A stretch of 64,000 nt of DNA from JAJDXW01 sp965214795 (GCA_965214795.1 OZ243976.1:2790001-2854000); one strand, 5' to 3'; counted from the stretch's first letter, positions 52,669 to 61,658 are shown. Translations and numbers: made by a program. Notes: generated from the letters alone by a model not told the origin.

Positions 52669-52700
52669 GTCGGGTTACGCCTTCGGCCAACCCGACCTGC
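52669..52700. repeat. REP-like palindrome with TTCG loop
   Basis: GTCGGGTTACGCC, TTCG, GCCAACCCGACCTGC folds with an 8-bp perfect outer stem (GTCGGGTT/AACCCGAC). It could act as a bidirectional terminator between the convergent GST and nitrilase genes. It is the best-preserved of five similar palindromes in the window. Confidence 0.6.
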
Positions 52701-52775
52701 CGCGGACTACCGGCCTCTCGCCGGTCGGGGAGATCTGCGGAGGGCTCCGGTTTCCGGACCGGTCGAAGGCCGCCG

Positions 52776-53636
52776 TCAGGCAGCGGCGTATTCGCGGAGC
52801 TTGGCTGGCGGGGTGTAGGGACGGTCGTGCCCCAAGGAGGGCACCATCCGGCGGGCTTCGCCGACCCGGGCGGGATCGATCTCCGCCGTCACGACGCCGG
52901 GCTTCTCCCCGCCGTCCGCGAGGACCTCGCCCCACGGGTCGACGATGAGGGAGTGGCCGTAGGTCTTGCGGCCTTCCGCGTGCTCGCCGCACTGGGCCGG
53001 GGCGAAGACGAAGCAGCCGGTCTCGATGGCCCGCGCGCGGAGCAGCACGTGCCAGTGCGCCCGGCCGGTCGGGCGAGCGAACGCGGAGGGGACGGTGAGA
53101 TAGTCGGCCCCCGCCTGGGCGAGGTCCCGGTACAGGGTCGGGAAGCGCATGTCGTAGCAGACCGTCATCCCGATCCGTCCCCACGGGGTGTCCGCGACGA
53201 CCGCCTCGCCGCCGGGGCGATAGCGGCGCGACTCCCGGTAGGACTCCCCGCCTTCGAGGTCGACGTCGAACATGTGGATCTTGTCGTAGCGGGCGGCGAC
53301 GGCACCGTCCGGGCCGATGAGCAGGGAACGGTTCGCGCAGCGTTCCTCGTCGATCCGGACGGCCATCGATCCGAGGAGCAGCCAGATCCCCGTCTCGCGG
53401 GCGAGGGAGCGGTACCGGGGAAGCCATTCATCGGCCGCCTCCGGGCGGGTTTTCTCGATCACGCGGCGCCCCCGCGGCTCGAGCATGGGGGTCACCTCGG
53501 GGGTCATGACGAGCGAGGCACCCGCCGCCGCCGCCTTCCGGGCGAGAGCGGCGGCAGCCGGAAACGTTTTCTCCGGATCGCGGTCGGAGGTGAGCTGTAC
53601 GCAGGCGGCGCGAAACGGCTCCGCGGCGGAGATCAC
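52776..53636 (-). CDS. Carbon-nitrogen hydrolase (Nit1/omega-amidase-like)
   Basis: A 286-residue nitrilase-fold protein. Catalytic Glu in MTPEVTPM, Lys in YDKIHMFDVD and Cys in MTVCYDMRFP are all present. EGGESYRESRRYRPG and FAPAQCGEHAEGRKTYGHSLIVDPWGEVLA are Nit1/deaminated glutathione amidase landmarks. The start (GTG at 53636) overlaps the grxC stop, so this is a glutathione-linked pair with grxC. A repair role on deaminated glutathione is likely. Confidence 0.88.
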   Translation of the reverse strand: MISAAEPFRAACVQLTSDRDPEKTFPAAAALARKAAAAGASLVMTPEVTPMLEPRGRRVIEKTRPEAADEWLPRYRSLARETGIWLLLGSMAVRIDEERCANRSLLIGPDGAVAARYDKIHMFDVDLEGGESYRESRRYRPGGEAVVADTPWGRIGMTVCYDMRFPTLYRDLAQAGADYLTVPSAFARPTGRAHWHVLLRARAIETGCFVFAPAQCGEHAEGRKTYGHSLIVDPWGEVLADGGEKPGVVTAEIDPARVGEARRMVPSLGHDRPYTPPAKLREYAAA

Positions 53637-53899
53637 GGGGCGGCACCCTCGAGCAGTGCGTCGAGCTCGCCATCCCGCTCGAGCGCGTACAGCTCGTCGC
53701 ATCCGCCGACGTGGTGCTCGCCGACGAAGATCTGCGGCACCGTGCGGCGCCCCCCCGCCCGCGCGATCATCTCCGCGCGGCGCTCGGGGTGGAAATCCAC
53801 GTCGACCTCCTCGAACGCGACGCCCCGGGCCGCGAGCAACCGCTTCGCGGCATGGCAGTAGGGGCAGAAGCGGCTCGAGTACATCAGGACCCCGCTCAT
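53633..53899 (-). CDS. grxC: Glutaredoxin 3
   Basis: An 88-residue dithiol glutaredoxin. Active site YSSRFCPYCHAAKRLL (C-x2-C), cis-Pro in RRTVPQIFVGE and HVGGCDELYALE are characteristic. Complete; translationally coupled to the nitrilase gene (GTGA). Confidence 0.92.
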   Translation of the reverse strand: MSGVLMYSSRFCPYCHAAKRLLAARGVAFEEVDVDFHPERRAEMIARAGGRRTVPQIFVGEHHVGGCDELYALERDGELDALLEGAAP

Positions 53900-53976
53900 C
53901 GCCGCTTCTCCCGGCCCACCGCCGCGCGCCCCTTCATGCGCCCTCCCTTCCGAAGGGGTTGATCCCCATCACCTGG

Positions 53977-54204
53977 CCCGAAGAAATCACCGCCTTCCCG
54001 CTGCGGCCGCCCGTCCGCTCGCGGGCCGTACTCCCGCAAGCCGCTTCGACCGCGCGCACGCGCCAGTGTCGATTACGCCTTGGGCAGCGCGCCCGCGCTC
54101 TTTCGGTCCGGGCGGCCCGTTCCTCCATGAGATCGTTGGGAGATCGTGGGGAGATCGTGCGGCATCTTGGCGCCCCCGCGACGAAAGTCGGTGATTTTTT
54201 CGGG
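53977..54204 (-). repeat. Family 1 MITE-like element, copy D
   Basis: About 228 bp. Ends CCGAAGAAATCACCGCCTT and AAGTCGGTGATTTTTTCGG; three 11-bp units (one mutated to GTTGGGAGATC, one to GTGCGGCATC). Flanks are CTGGC(C) at left and TTGGCGGCC at right. Located between grxC and the thiolase gene. Confidence 0.75.
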
Positions 54205-54230
54205 TTGGCGGCCATCGTACCGAACCCCTC

Positions 54231-54263
54231 GGGTCGGATTGCCCTTCGCTCATCCGACCTGCC
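54231..54263. repeat. REP-like palindrome near element D
   Basis: GGGTCGGATTGCCC, TTCG, CTCATCCGACCTGCCC: a degenerate TTCG-loop hairpin of the same type as at 52669. Confidence 0.35.
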
Positions 54264-54346
54264 CGGGACCGGCCGGCCGGGTTCGCCGAAGGCGCAACCC
54301 GAAACATCCGGACGCCCCCCGGCGGGGAAATTCCCCCGTGCGGACC

Positions 54347-55549
54347 TCAGCCCTCGTACCGGCCGACGATGGAGACGCTGCTCACGTTCATGTGCGGGAA
54401 GCCACCGAGGTTGTGGGTCAGGCCGAGCTTCGGGTCGTCGAGCTGGCGCTCGCCGGCCCTCCCGAGGAGCTGCAGGTACATCTCGTAGAGCATGCGCAGC
54501 CCCGAGGCTCCGATCGGATGGCCGAAGCACTTGAGGCCGCCGTCGATCTGGCAAGGCACCTCGCCGTCCGCATCGAAGACTCCGTCCAGCACGTCGTGCC
54601 AGGCCCGACCCTCCTCGGCAAGGCCGAGGTCCTCCATGGTCACGAGCTCGGTGATGGAGAAGCAGTCGTGCACCTCCGTCATGTCGAGCTCGGCGCGGGG
54701 GTTCCGGATCCCGGCCTCTTCGTAAGCCTTCTTCGAGGCGATGCGGGTGGTCTTGACGTAGGAGCCGTCCCAGCCCGAGTGGCCCGCCTCCTCCCCGTTC
54801 GACACGGAGAGCTGCATCGCCTTGACCGTCACGAACTCGGTCTTGCCGAGCTCGCGGGCGATGTCGGGGGTGGTCACGATCGCGCATGCCGCGCCGTCGC
54901 TCACCCCGCAGCAGTCGTAGAGCCCGATCGGCTCGGCGACCATGGGCGCGTTCAGAACCTGCTCCTCCGATACCTCGCGCCGCAGGTGCGCCTTCGGATT
55001 CTTGACTCCGTTCGCATGGCTCTTGACCGAGACCCGGGCCATCGCGCGCTTCAGGTCGTCCTTGTCCACCCCGTGCGCACCGCGGTATCCGGCCGCGAGC
55101 TGGGCGAACATCCCGGGCGCGGAGAGGTTCGGCCAGAACATGTCGTTCGTGACCCCGCGGGTTCGCTGCGGCAACCCGCCGTAGCCGGTGTCCTTGAGCT
55201 TCTCGCAGCCGAGGGCGAGGGCGACGTCACAGGCGCCGGACGCCACCGCGTACACCGCTCCCCGGAACGCCTCGGTGCCGCTCGCGCAGAAGTTCTCGAC
55301 CCGGGTCACCGGGATGTAGGGAAGGCGCAACGCGACCGAAAGGGGCAGCCCGCTCGGCCCGACGTGGACCGACTCGATCGCGGTGGAGAGCCAGGCCGCC
55401 TCGATCCGATCCTTGTCGATGCCCGCATCGGCAATGCACTCGGTGAACGCTTCGACCATGAGGTCCTGCGCCTCCAGGTCCCAGCGCTCGCCGAACTTCG
55501 AGCATCCCATCCCGAGGATCGCGACCTTGTCCTTGATTCCGGTGGCCAT
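54347..55549 (-). CDS. Thiolase-family protein (SCP2/archaeal type)
   Basis: A 400-residue thiolase. The nucleophile is in RVENFCASGTEAFRGAV (Cys88), then EVHDCFSITELV and GGLKCFGHPIGASGLRM provide the His/Cys pair of the C-terminal active site. The family is the acetyl-CoA acetyltransferase/SCP2 type, which in archaea and some bacteria acts with an HMG-CoA synthase and a DUF35 protein. Its neighbour encodes both of those as one protein, so this pair may make or use acetoacetyl-type acyl chains. ATG at 55549; about 34 bp after the HMG-synthase-like gene. Confidence 0.85.
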   Translation of the reverse strand: MATGIKDKVAILGMGCSKFGERWDLEAQDLMVEAFTECIADAGIDKDRIEAAWLSTAIESVHVGPSGLPLSVALRLPYIPVTRVENFCASGTEAFRGAVYAVASGACDVALALGCEKLKDTGYGGLPQRTRGVTNDMFWPNLSAPGMFAQLAAGYRGAHGVDKDDLKRAMARVSVKSHANGVKNPKAHLRREVSEEQVLNAPMVAEPIGLYDCCGVSDGAACAIVTTPDIARELGKTEFVTVKAMQLSVSNGEEAGHSGWDGSYVKTTRIASKKAYEEAGIRNPRAELDMTEVHDCFSITELVTMEDLGLAEEGRAWHDVLDGVFDADGEVPCQIDGGLKCFGHPIGASGLRMLYEMYLQLLGRAGERQLDDPKLGLTHNLGGFPHMNVSSVSIVGRYEG

Positions 55550-55583
55550 GGCTGTCTCTCCGATGGTTGTACTTTTTCTGAAT

Positions 55584-57038
55584 TCAGTGAGATTGAACCG
55601 CTTTCCAGAAGTATTTCCTGAACCCGCGTTCGGGGTCCGTCTCGCGGAGCCGGAACTGCATCCCCACCCGGGCGCCGATGTCGAACGTCTCCCGGTCGAC
55701 ATCGGTGAAGTCGACCATCAGGCGCCCGCCGCCTTCGAACTGCACCATCCCGAAGTAGGCCGGCGGGTCGATGGAGAACGTGAGCGAGTCGGCCGTCCAG
55801 GTCTTGACGGTGCCCGGGGTGTCGGCCATCGGGTGGTCCGCCTGGGTGTCGAGGGCGCCGCAGTTGGGGTTGACGCAGTAGTGCGACTTCGGGAACTGCA
55901 CGGTCCCGCACCGCTCGCACCGGCCGCCGACGAAGCCGGTCAGCATCCGGCGGTTGCGGTACAGGGTGCTGAGCGGGGTCTGGCGATCGATCTCCGCCCG
56001 CTTGCCGAAGTCCTTGTCCACGAGCCCGTTGAAGGTGAGGAAGCGGTCGTAGTTCTCCTCGGGGGTGCGCCGGGCGAGGGCACCCGCGACACCGCGGCGG
56101 GGAGAGAGGGAGCGGATGGCCTCCGTCACCTCGAACACGAGCACGTCGCAGCCCTGGCCGAACCCCGCGGCGAGGATCCGCTCGCCCGGCTGCGCTTCCT
56201 CGAGCGCCCGGCACAGCATCAGCACCCCGTGCGCGGCTCCGGTGTCGCCGCAGACTTGCTGCATGACGTCGGCGACCGCCTCGGGGCGGATCCCCGCCCG
56301 CCGCGCGACCATCCCGGGCACCCGGCGGAGGGAGCAAGGGAGGAGGAAGCGGTCGATCGCACCCGGCTCGAGACCGCAGTCGCGAAGGGCGCCCGCCACC
56401 ACCGGGGGGACGATCTTGAGGTAGCCCTCGTCGCGTACCCACCGTTCTTCCCAGTCGTAGTCGAACTCGCTGAACTGGCCGCGGTAGTGGTCTACGAAAT
56501 CGACCGACGTCGCCTGGTGAGCCAACAGCCGCGCGACCACGCCCTCGCGTCCGAGACACAGGGCGGCCGCCCCGTCGCCGTACAGCAACTCCTGGGGGGT
56601 GCCGGTGCGGCTGCGGCGGTGTTCCGACGCGATGAAGAGCACCTGCCCCGGGACTCCGGCCCGAACCGCCCGGAGGGCGTTCGCGAGCCCGGTGGTTCCC
56701 GCCCGGAGCGAGGAAGTGACGTCCAGGGTGCCGATCCCGGTTCCGAGGTTGAGCGCCTCGGCGCAGATCCCCGAATTCTGGCGATCGGTGAAGGGCAGGG
56801 TGGTCGACGCGAGGTGCACCGCGCTCACCGTGCTCCGGTCGGCTCCCGACAGCGCGTCCCGGGCCGCCTCGACGGCCATGGTGACGGCGTCTTCGTCCCA
56901 GTTGCACATCGACCGCTCGCCCCGGCCGTGGGCGGCAAGCGCGCCGTTGGCCCATGCGTTCGCCTGCACGATGGCGGAACGCCGGAGGCGGAGGCGGGGG
57001 ACGTAGGCGCCGAACGCGGTGATTCCGGGATTCGGCAT
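55584..57038 (-). CDS. HMG-CoA synthase/KAS III-like protein fused to DUF35 zinc-ribbon/OB domain
   Basis: A 484-residue fusion. Residues 1-340 are a thiolase-fold HMG-CoA-synthase-like domain (GIGTLDVTSSLRAGTTGLANA, VCGDTGAAHGVLML). Where family enzymes have the acyl-accepting Cys (usually A-C-x-A-G-T), this protein reads SLRAGT: Leu111, so the usual nucleophile is absent. The C-terminal DUF35 part has CERC...CVNPNC (zinc ribbon) followed by an OB-fold (SLTFSIDPPAYFGMVQF). In archaea thiolase, HMGCS and DUF35 form one complex, with DUF35 as a CoA-binding scaffold. Loss of the Cys suggests a scaffold or a different reaction. Confidence 0.82.
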   Translation of the reverse strand: MPNPGITAFGAYVPRLRLRRSAIVQANAWANGALAAHGRGERSMCNWDEDAVTMAVEAARDALSGADRSTVSAVHLASTTLPFTDRQNSGICAEALNLGTGIGTLDVTSSLRAGTTGLANALRAVRAGVPGQVLFIASEHRRSRTGTPQELLYGDGAAALCLGREGVVARLLAHQATSVDFVDHYRGQFSEFDYDWEERWVRDEGYLKIVPPVVAGALRDCGLEPGAIDRFLLPCSLRRVPGMVARRAGIRPEAVADVMQQVCGDTGAAHGVLMLCRALEEAQPGERILAAGFGQGCDVLVFEVTEAIRSLSPRRGVAGALARRTPEENYDRFLTFNGLVDKDFGKRAEIDRQTPLSTLYRNRRMLTGFVGGRCERCGTVQFPKSHYCVNPNCGALDTQADHPMADTPGTVKTWTADSLTFSIDPPAYFGMVQFEGGGRLMVDFTDVDRETFDIGARVGMQFRLRETDPERGFRKYFWKAVQSH

Positions 57039-57130
57039 GAGTACTTCCTCCGAGGTTCCCGCGTCTCGCGGGAGCGGAAGCGGGCCGTCAGCCGCGCGCC
57101 GCCGCCTGCGCCCCCGGGGCCCCCGGGCCG

Positions 57131-58354
57131 TCAGACACCGGCCACTTCGGGATGGCGATCGGCCCCCGCATAGGTGCGCAGGTACTGGGAGAACTCGCGC
57201 AGGGACTGGATTCCGCTCTCCTCCGCCTTGCGGCACCAGTCGCGCAGACCGCCCGCCAGCTCCTCGACGTTCGCGGTGCGGACCTCCCACAGCTTCTGAA
57301 GCTCGATCCGCTTCTCGTAGATGGTTCGAAGCGTGTCGCTGCAATGCAGGAGCCGGCGGCGCAGCTCGCGTTCGGCGTCGTTGTCGAGGGCATCGGTTCG
57401 CCAGAGCAGGGACTTCGCCCGGTCGAGGATCTCCCGCGCCCGGGGCTCCACCCGCTCGCGCTCCATGCGCGCGATGGGTTCCACCACCATGCGGCGATAC
57501 CGCGCCATGACCCGGAACCGGTCGCTGATGACGGCCCGGATGGTGTCGAGGTCGATCTCGTGCTTCCCTTCTATTCGGAGGACCTCGGGCGGAAGGCGCT
57601 TGATGCGGGCGAGCCCGAGCCACGAGAACAGCTTGATCCACGCCCAGCCCACGTCGATCTCCCACCACTTGACGGAGAACTTGGCCGAGCTCGGGTAGGT
57701 GTGGTGGTTGTTGTGAAGCTCCTCGCCGCCGATGAGGATCCCCCACGGCACGAAGTTGGTGGAGGCGTCCGGCGTCTCGAAGTTCCGGTAGCCGGTGTGG
57801 TGGCACACCCCGTTGACGACCCCGGCCGCGAAGAAGGGGATCCACACCATCTGTACCGCCCAGACGGTCAGCCCGATCGGGCCGAACAGGAGGAGGTCGA
57901 TGCCGAGTATGATGGCGACGCTGGAGTTGCCGCGCGAGGAGTAGACGCGGCGCTCGAGCCAGTCGTCGGGGGTGCCGTGGCCGTACCGCTCCATGACCTC
58001 GTCGGTGTGGGAGAGCCGATAGACCTCCACCCCTTCGAAGAGGACTTTGCGCAGCCCCAGAATCACCGGGCTGTGGGGATCCTCCGCGGTCTCCGTGTTC
58101 GCGTGGTGCTTGCGGTGGATCGCGGTCCACCCCTTGGTGTGCATCCCGGTGGTGAGCCAGAGCCAGAAGCGGAACGCGTGGGCGAGCGCGGGGTGGAGGT
58201 CGATGGCCCGATGCGCCGAGTACCGGTGCAGGTACACGGTCACCGAGACGATGGTGAGGTGGGTGAGGACGAGGGCGGCGACCGCCTTCTGCCACAGAGC
58301 GAAGCCGAGGATTCCGTCGAATCCGAGAATCGCGTCCAACGTCGCGTCCAGCAT
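57131..58354 (-). CDS. Acyl-CoA/fatty acid desaturase (delta-9 type)
   Basis: A 407-residue membrane desaturase. His boxes HRYSAH (43-48), HRKHH (80-84) and HNNHH (about residue 205) bind the di-iron centre; four membrane helices lie around them. The last 150 residues (VISDRFRVMARYRRMV, then REILDRAKSLLWRT and a coiled helical tail) are longer than in many delta-9 desaturases. About 90 bp upstream of the HMG-synthase-like gene on the same strand, so lipid modification may be linked with that pair. ATG at 58354. Confidence 0.9.
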   Translation of the reverse strand: MLDATLDAILGFDGILGFALWQKAVAALVLTHLTIVSVTVYLHRYSAHRAIDLHPALAHAFRFWLWLTTGMHTKGWTAIHRKHHANTETAEDPHSPVILGLRKVLFEGVEVYRLSHTDEVMERYGHGTPDDWLERRVYSSRGNSSVAIILGIDLLLFGPIGLTVWAVQMVWIPFFAAGVVNGVCHHTGYRNFETPDASTNFVPWGILIGGEELHNNHHTYPSSAKFSVKWWEIDVGWAWIKLFSWLGLARIKRLPPEVLRIEGKHEIDLDTIRAVISDRFRVMARYRRMVVEPIARMERERVEPRAREILDRAKSLLWRTDALDNDAERELRRRLLHCSDTLRTIYEKRIELQKLWEVRTANVEELAGGLRDWCRKAEESGIQSLREFSQYLRTYAGADRHPEVAGV

Positions 58355-58485
58355 GGATCCACCACCCTTCGATCTGTACGGGACACGCGCGATCCCACAA
58401 GGATGCGCGCGGCCCCCGGCGAAGACCCGCGGATTGTATTTTGCCGGGGGTCGGATGACAAACATCCGGGTGGCGGCGGCAGAAC

Positions 58486-58592
58486 GATTTTTTGTCGTGA
58501 CCGGGTGCGGGTGCGGGAGCGGGTGCGGATCGGCCGGCCGTGCGATCGAGGGCGGCTTCATGAGGCGCGAATCGACACGCGGACGACGAAGC
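58486..58592. repeat. Family 3 element, copy 2
   Basis: About 107 bp: TTTTTTGTCGTGACCGGGTG, a run of GGGTGC units, GCGATCGAGGGCGGCTTCATG, then CGCGGACGACGAAGCG. Matches copy 1 at 48741 in the same order but lacks the middle. Confidence 0.55.
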
Positions 58593-58735
58593 GCGCTCCC
58601 CGATGGTCTGCCGAACCGGCCCGGTTCACCCGTCGCCGAACGAAGAACGAGCCCTGGTGGCGGCGGCAGGACAAATTCGCTCTCGACCTTCCTGGATGAC
58701 CACCGGCGAGCGTATCGTCCCGATCCGACGTCCGG

Positions 58736-58796
58736 CCCGAAAAAGTCACCGACTTCCTGCCGCGGCCGCCAATCCGTTCTCGGTGGTTTTTTCGGG
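58736..58796 (-). repeat. Family 1 MITE-like element, copy E (internally deleted)
   Basis: Only 61 bp: CCGAAAAAGTCACCGACTTCC at one end, then CTGCCGCGGCCGCC, and GGTTTTTTCGG at the other. The core and the 11-bp units are gone, so just the inverted ends remain. Confidence 0.65.
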
Positions 58797-58904
58797 CTGA
58801 TCCTTCGGTCGCCGCCGACTTCGGGCCATCCGCTCGCCAGTGGACGCAACCCTTTGAACTCGCCGACTGCCTTGGAATGAACGAATCAGCCCTGGGGGCG
58901 GCGA

Positions 58905-59891
58905 TCAGGTGGAGTCCGCAGCCGGTGCCTCCCCGATCTCCGGGATGGTCCACAGCGGCGGCTCCCCTCGCTCCACGCGCTCGACGTTGTCGAAGGCGTT
59001 GCGAAGCCGCGCCGGGGCGCTCTCCACGGTGGGGCCCGCGAGGTGTGCCGTCAACACCACGTTGTCCAAAGAGAACAAGGGGTTGGCCGCATCCGGGGGC
59101 TCCCGGTCGAAGACGTCGAGCCCGGCTCCCGCGATCCTGCCTTCGCGGAGCGCCTCCGTGAGCGCGGCCTCGTCCACCACCGGACCGCGGCTCGTGTTGA
59201 CGAGCACCGCCGTCGGCTTGAGGAGGGCGATCTCGCGAGCGCCGACGAGGTGGCGGGTCGTCGGGTTGAGGGGAACGTGCAGCGACACGATGTCGGCGCT
59301 GCGAAGGAGCTCTCCGAGCAGCCGGAACCGGACCCCGATGGCGTCCTCGGCGTCCTCGGTGAGCCGGGCGACGTCGTAGTACTGCACCGTCATGCCGAAC
59401 GCGCGGGCGAGCCTCGCGGTCTTCTTGCCGATGGTGCCGAGCCCGACGATGCCGAGGGTGCGTCCCCGAAGCTCGTGCACGCGGGGCGGCTCGTTGCCGC
59501 GCCAGCGTCCGCCGCCGACGTTCGCATGCTGAAGGGGCAGGCGCCGGCAGACCGCGAGCATCAGCATCAGGGCGTGCTCCGCCACCGCGACCGCGTTGGC
59601 GCCACCGTTGTTGGCGATCGGCACGCCCGCGCGCCGGGCCGCCGCGATGTCCGCACGGTCGTAGCCGGCGCTCAGAAGCTGGATGAGCTTCAGCTTCGGG
59701 GCGGCGCGGTACAGCCCGTCCTCGACGAGCCCGTCCACGAAGCCGACGAGGTAGCTCGCCTCGCCCAGCGCGTCCCGGTACGCGGGACTCCCGGCGGTGG
59801 CTCGCACCAGCTCGAAGCCGGGCGGCGCCAGCTCCTCGACATCCTTGCCGCTGTCGAAGGGTGAGTTGACGTAGACGATTCGGGGTTGCAT
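58905..59891 (-). CDS. D-2-hydroxyacid dehydrogenase (NAD-dependent)
   Basis: A 328-residue enzyme. Nucleotide-binding motif GIVGLGTIGKKTARLA, catalytic Arg in NTSRGPVVDE, Glu in FDREPPDAANPL and His in VLTAHLAGPT. ANNGGANAVAVAEHALMLML is the substrate/NAD helix. Typical of phosphoglycerate/glyoxylate-type dehydrogenases; substrate unknown. ATG at 59891. Confidence 0.9.
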   Translation of the reverse strand: MQPRIVYVNSPFDSGKDVEELAPPGFELVRATAGSPAYRDALGEASYLVGFVDGLVEDGLYRAAPKLKLIQLLSAGYDRADIAAARRAGVPIANNGGANAVAVAEHALMLMLAVCRRLPLQHANVGGGRWRGNEPPRVHELRGRTLGIVGLGTIGKKTARLARAFGMTVQYYDVARLTEDAEDAIGVRFRLLGELLRSADIVSLHVPLNPTTRHLVGAREIALLKPTAVLVNTSRGPVVDEAALTEALREGRIAGAGLDVFDREPPDAANPLFSLDNVVLTAHLAGPTVESAPARLRNAFDNVERVERGEPPLWTIPEIGEAPAADST

Positions 59892-60086
59892 TCCGTTCCT
59901 CCGCTGGCCCGTGGATCAGCATACATGGGGGCACCGCCCGACCCGGCCCCGGCGGGCGGGCGACCTGCGAGCCGGCCGTCGTCCCGCGCGACCTTCGACG
60001 CCCGGGCCGATGCCGGGCCGATGCCGGGCCGGGCGTGCGGGACGATGCCGGGCGGGGACGATGCACTGCCGACACGGGCCGGGTTC

Positions 60087-61658
60087 TCAGGACAGGAAGC
60101 CGGCCAGGTATTTCTCGAAGGTCACCTTGTCGCCCGCTTCGAGGGCCGCCTGGCGTGCGATCGAGCTCTCCGCCTCCTGCTCGAACCGGAGTCGCTCGGC
60201 CTCCGGCAGGGCCTCGCACCGCAGAGCCTCCGCATGGCGGCGCGACACCTCCAGAACGTACTCGAAGTAGGATCCGCGGTGGGCTTCCATCTCCATCAGG
60301 ACGCGGGCGGAAGGGGTCGCCCCCGGGCTCTCGACCGACGCGCGCGCGTCCCGGACCGCCGCCGCCGGGTCGTCGTCCGGGGTCCGAAGCAGCTCCGCCA
60401 CGGCGGTGAGCTCGTCGAGGAGCTCGTTCGCCCAGCTTCCCAGCGATACGTTCTCCCCGTCCCGCACGAGGGCGACGGACGGGTCGCGCCCGCGGACCGC
60501 AACCCGGCTCTGGTTCGCGTCGATCGCCCGCCGCTCGTTGATGCCGAGGGGCGGGCTGTCGCAGAGCAGGCAGAACAGCATGAACACCTCCAGAAACGCC
60601 ATCCGGTCCTCGGTGAGCCCGATGGGAGAGGAAGGGTCCAGATCGACGGACCGCAGCTCGACGTACCGCACGCCCCGCCGCTGGAGCGCCTCGGTCGGTC
60701 GTTCGCCGCGCCGGGTCGGCTGCTTGGGACGCACCGAGCTGTAGTACTCGTTCTCCATCTGGAGGAGATTCGCGTTGAGCTGGCGGTACTCGCCGTCGCG
60801 CCGCACACCCAGCGCCTCCCAGGGCGGGTGAGGGGTCGTGATCGCGCGGTACAGGCTCGCCGCGTAGCTGTAGAGGTCGTCGTAGCGGATGCCGATTCCA
60901 CCCGGGATCCGGTTCGTGTACCCGATGTCGCTCATGCGAAGCGACGTGCCGAACGGCGCATGCCAGGTGTCCTCGCCCATCGGCTCGAGACCGGGCGCTC
61001 CGTCGGGCAGAAACGAGCGCGACAGGGCCGGGGAGGCGCCGAAGAGGTAGAGCAGCAGCCATCCGTGCCGGAACAGGTTCCGGATGAGGCCGAAGTAGTG
61101 CGAGTCGGCGAGGGCCCGCCCCGTTCCGTGCCAGCTCCGGTGCTCCCCGTGGGCCGCCCCCGACTCGGCCAGCAACGGCCAGAACCCCGGAGCGAGGGAG
61201 TAGTTGAAGTGCACGCCCGCGATCACCTGCATCATCCGGCCGTAACGATGGGCGAGCCCCACCCGGTACAGGTGGCGGAGGCGCCCCGAGTTGGAGCGGC
61301 CGTAGCGGGCGATGGGGATCGCCTCGTCGCCGGGGATCTCGCAGGGCATGCTCGCCGCCCAGAGCAGCTCGTCCCCGATGTTGCGAACGACGAATCGGTG
61401 CAGGTCGTCCAGGTGCCGCGCGACGTCGGCCCGACGGCGGAAAGGCGGGGTCACGAACTCGAGCAGCGCCTCCGAGTAGTCGGTGGTGAGCCACGGATGG
61501 GTAAGGGCCGAGCCGAGGGCGGAGGGATGCGGGGTGGCCGCGAGGCCCCCCTCGGGGGTCGCCCGCAGGCTCTCCTTCTCCACGCCCTTGAGGCCGGCGC
61601 GGAGCACCTCGCCCGCGCCGGAAAGGCGCTCGATGCGCCCGCGGAGCGCTCCGTACAA
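60087..61658 (-). CDS. gshA: Glutamate-cysteine ligase (E. coli type)
   Basis: A 523-residue class 1 GCL (E. coli GshA is 518). GVEKESLRATPEGGLAATPHP is the N-terminal ATP/Glu-binding motif, then LTHPWLTTDYSEALLEFVTP, SMPCEIPGDEAIPIARYG, GVHFNYSL and RGVRYVELRSVDLDP. It makes gamma-glutamylcysteine for glutathione. The start is TTG at 61658, with GGGGG just upstream and no ATG nearby. Its position next to a carboxymuconolactone-decarboxylase-type gene (11 bp away) suggests one unit. Glutathione-linked genes grxC/nitrilase lie 6 kb away. Confidence 0.93.
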   Translation of the reverse strand: MYGALRGRIERLSGAGEVLRAGLKGVEKESLRATPEGGLAATPHPSALGSALTHPWLTTDYSEALLEFVTPPFRRRADVARHLDDLHRFVVRNIGDELLWAASMPCEIPGDEAIPIARYGRSNSGRLRHLYRVGLAHRYGRMMQVIAGVHFNYSLAPGFWPLLAESGAAHGEHRSWHGTGRALADSHYFGLIRNLFRHGWLLLYLFGASPALSRSFLPDGAPGLEPMGEDTWHAPFGTSLRMSDIGYTNRIPGGIGIRYDDLYSYAASLYRAITTPHPPWEALGVRRDGEYRQLNANLLQMENEYYSSVRPKQPTRRGERPTEALQRRGVRYVELRSVDLDPSSPIGLTEDRMAFLEVFMLFCLLCDSPPLGINERRAIDANQSRVAVRGRDPSVALVRDGENVSLGSWANELLDELTAVAELLRTPDDDPAAAVRDARASVESPGATPSARVLMEMEAHRGSYFEYVLEVSRRHAEALRCEALPEAERLRFEQEAESSIARQAALEAGDKVTFEKYLAGFLS

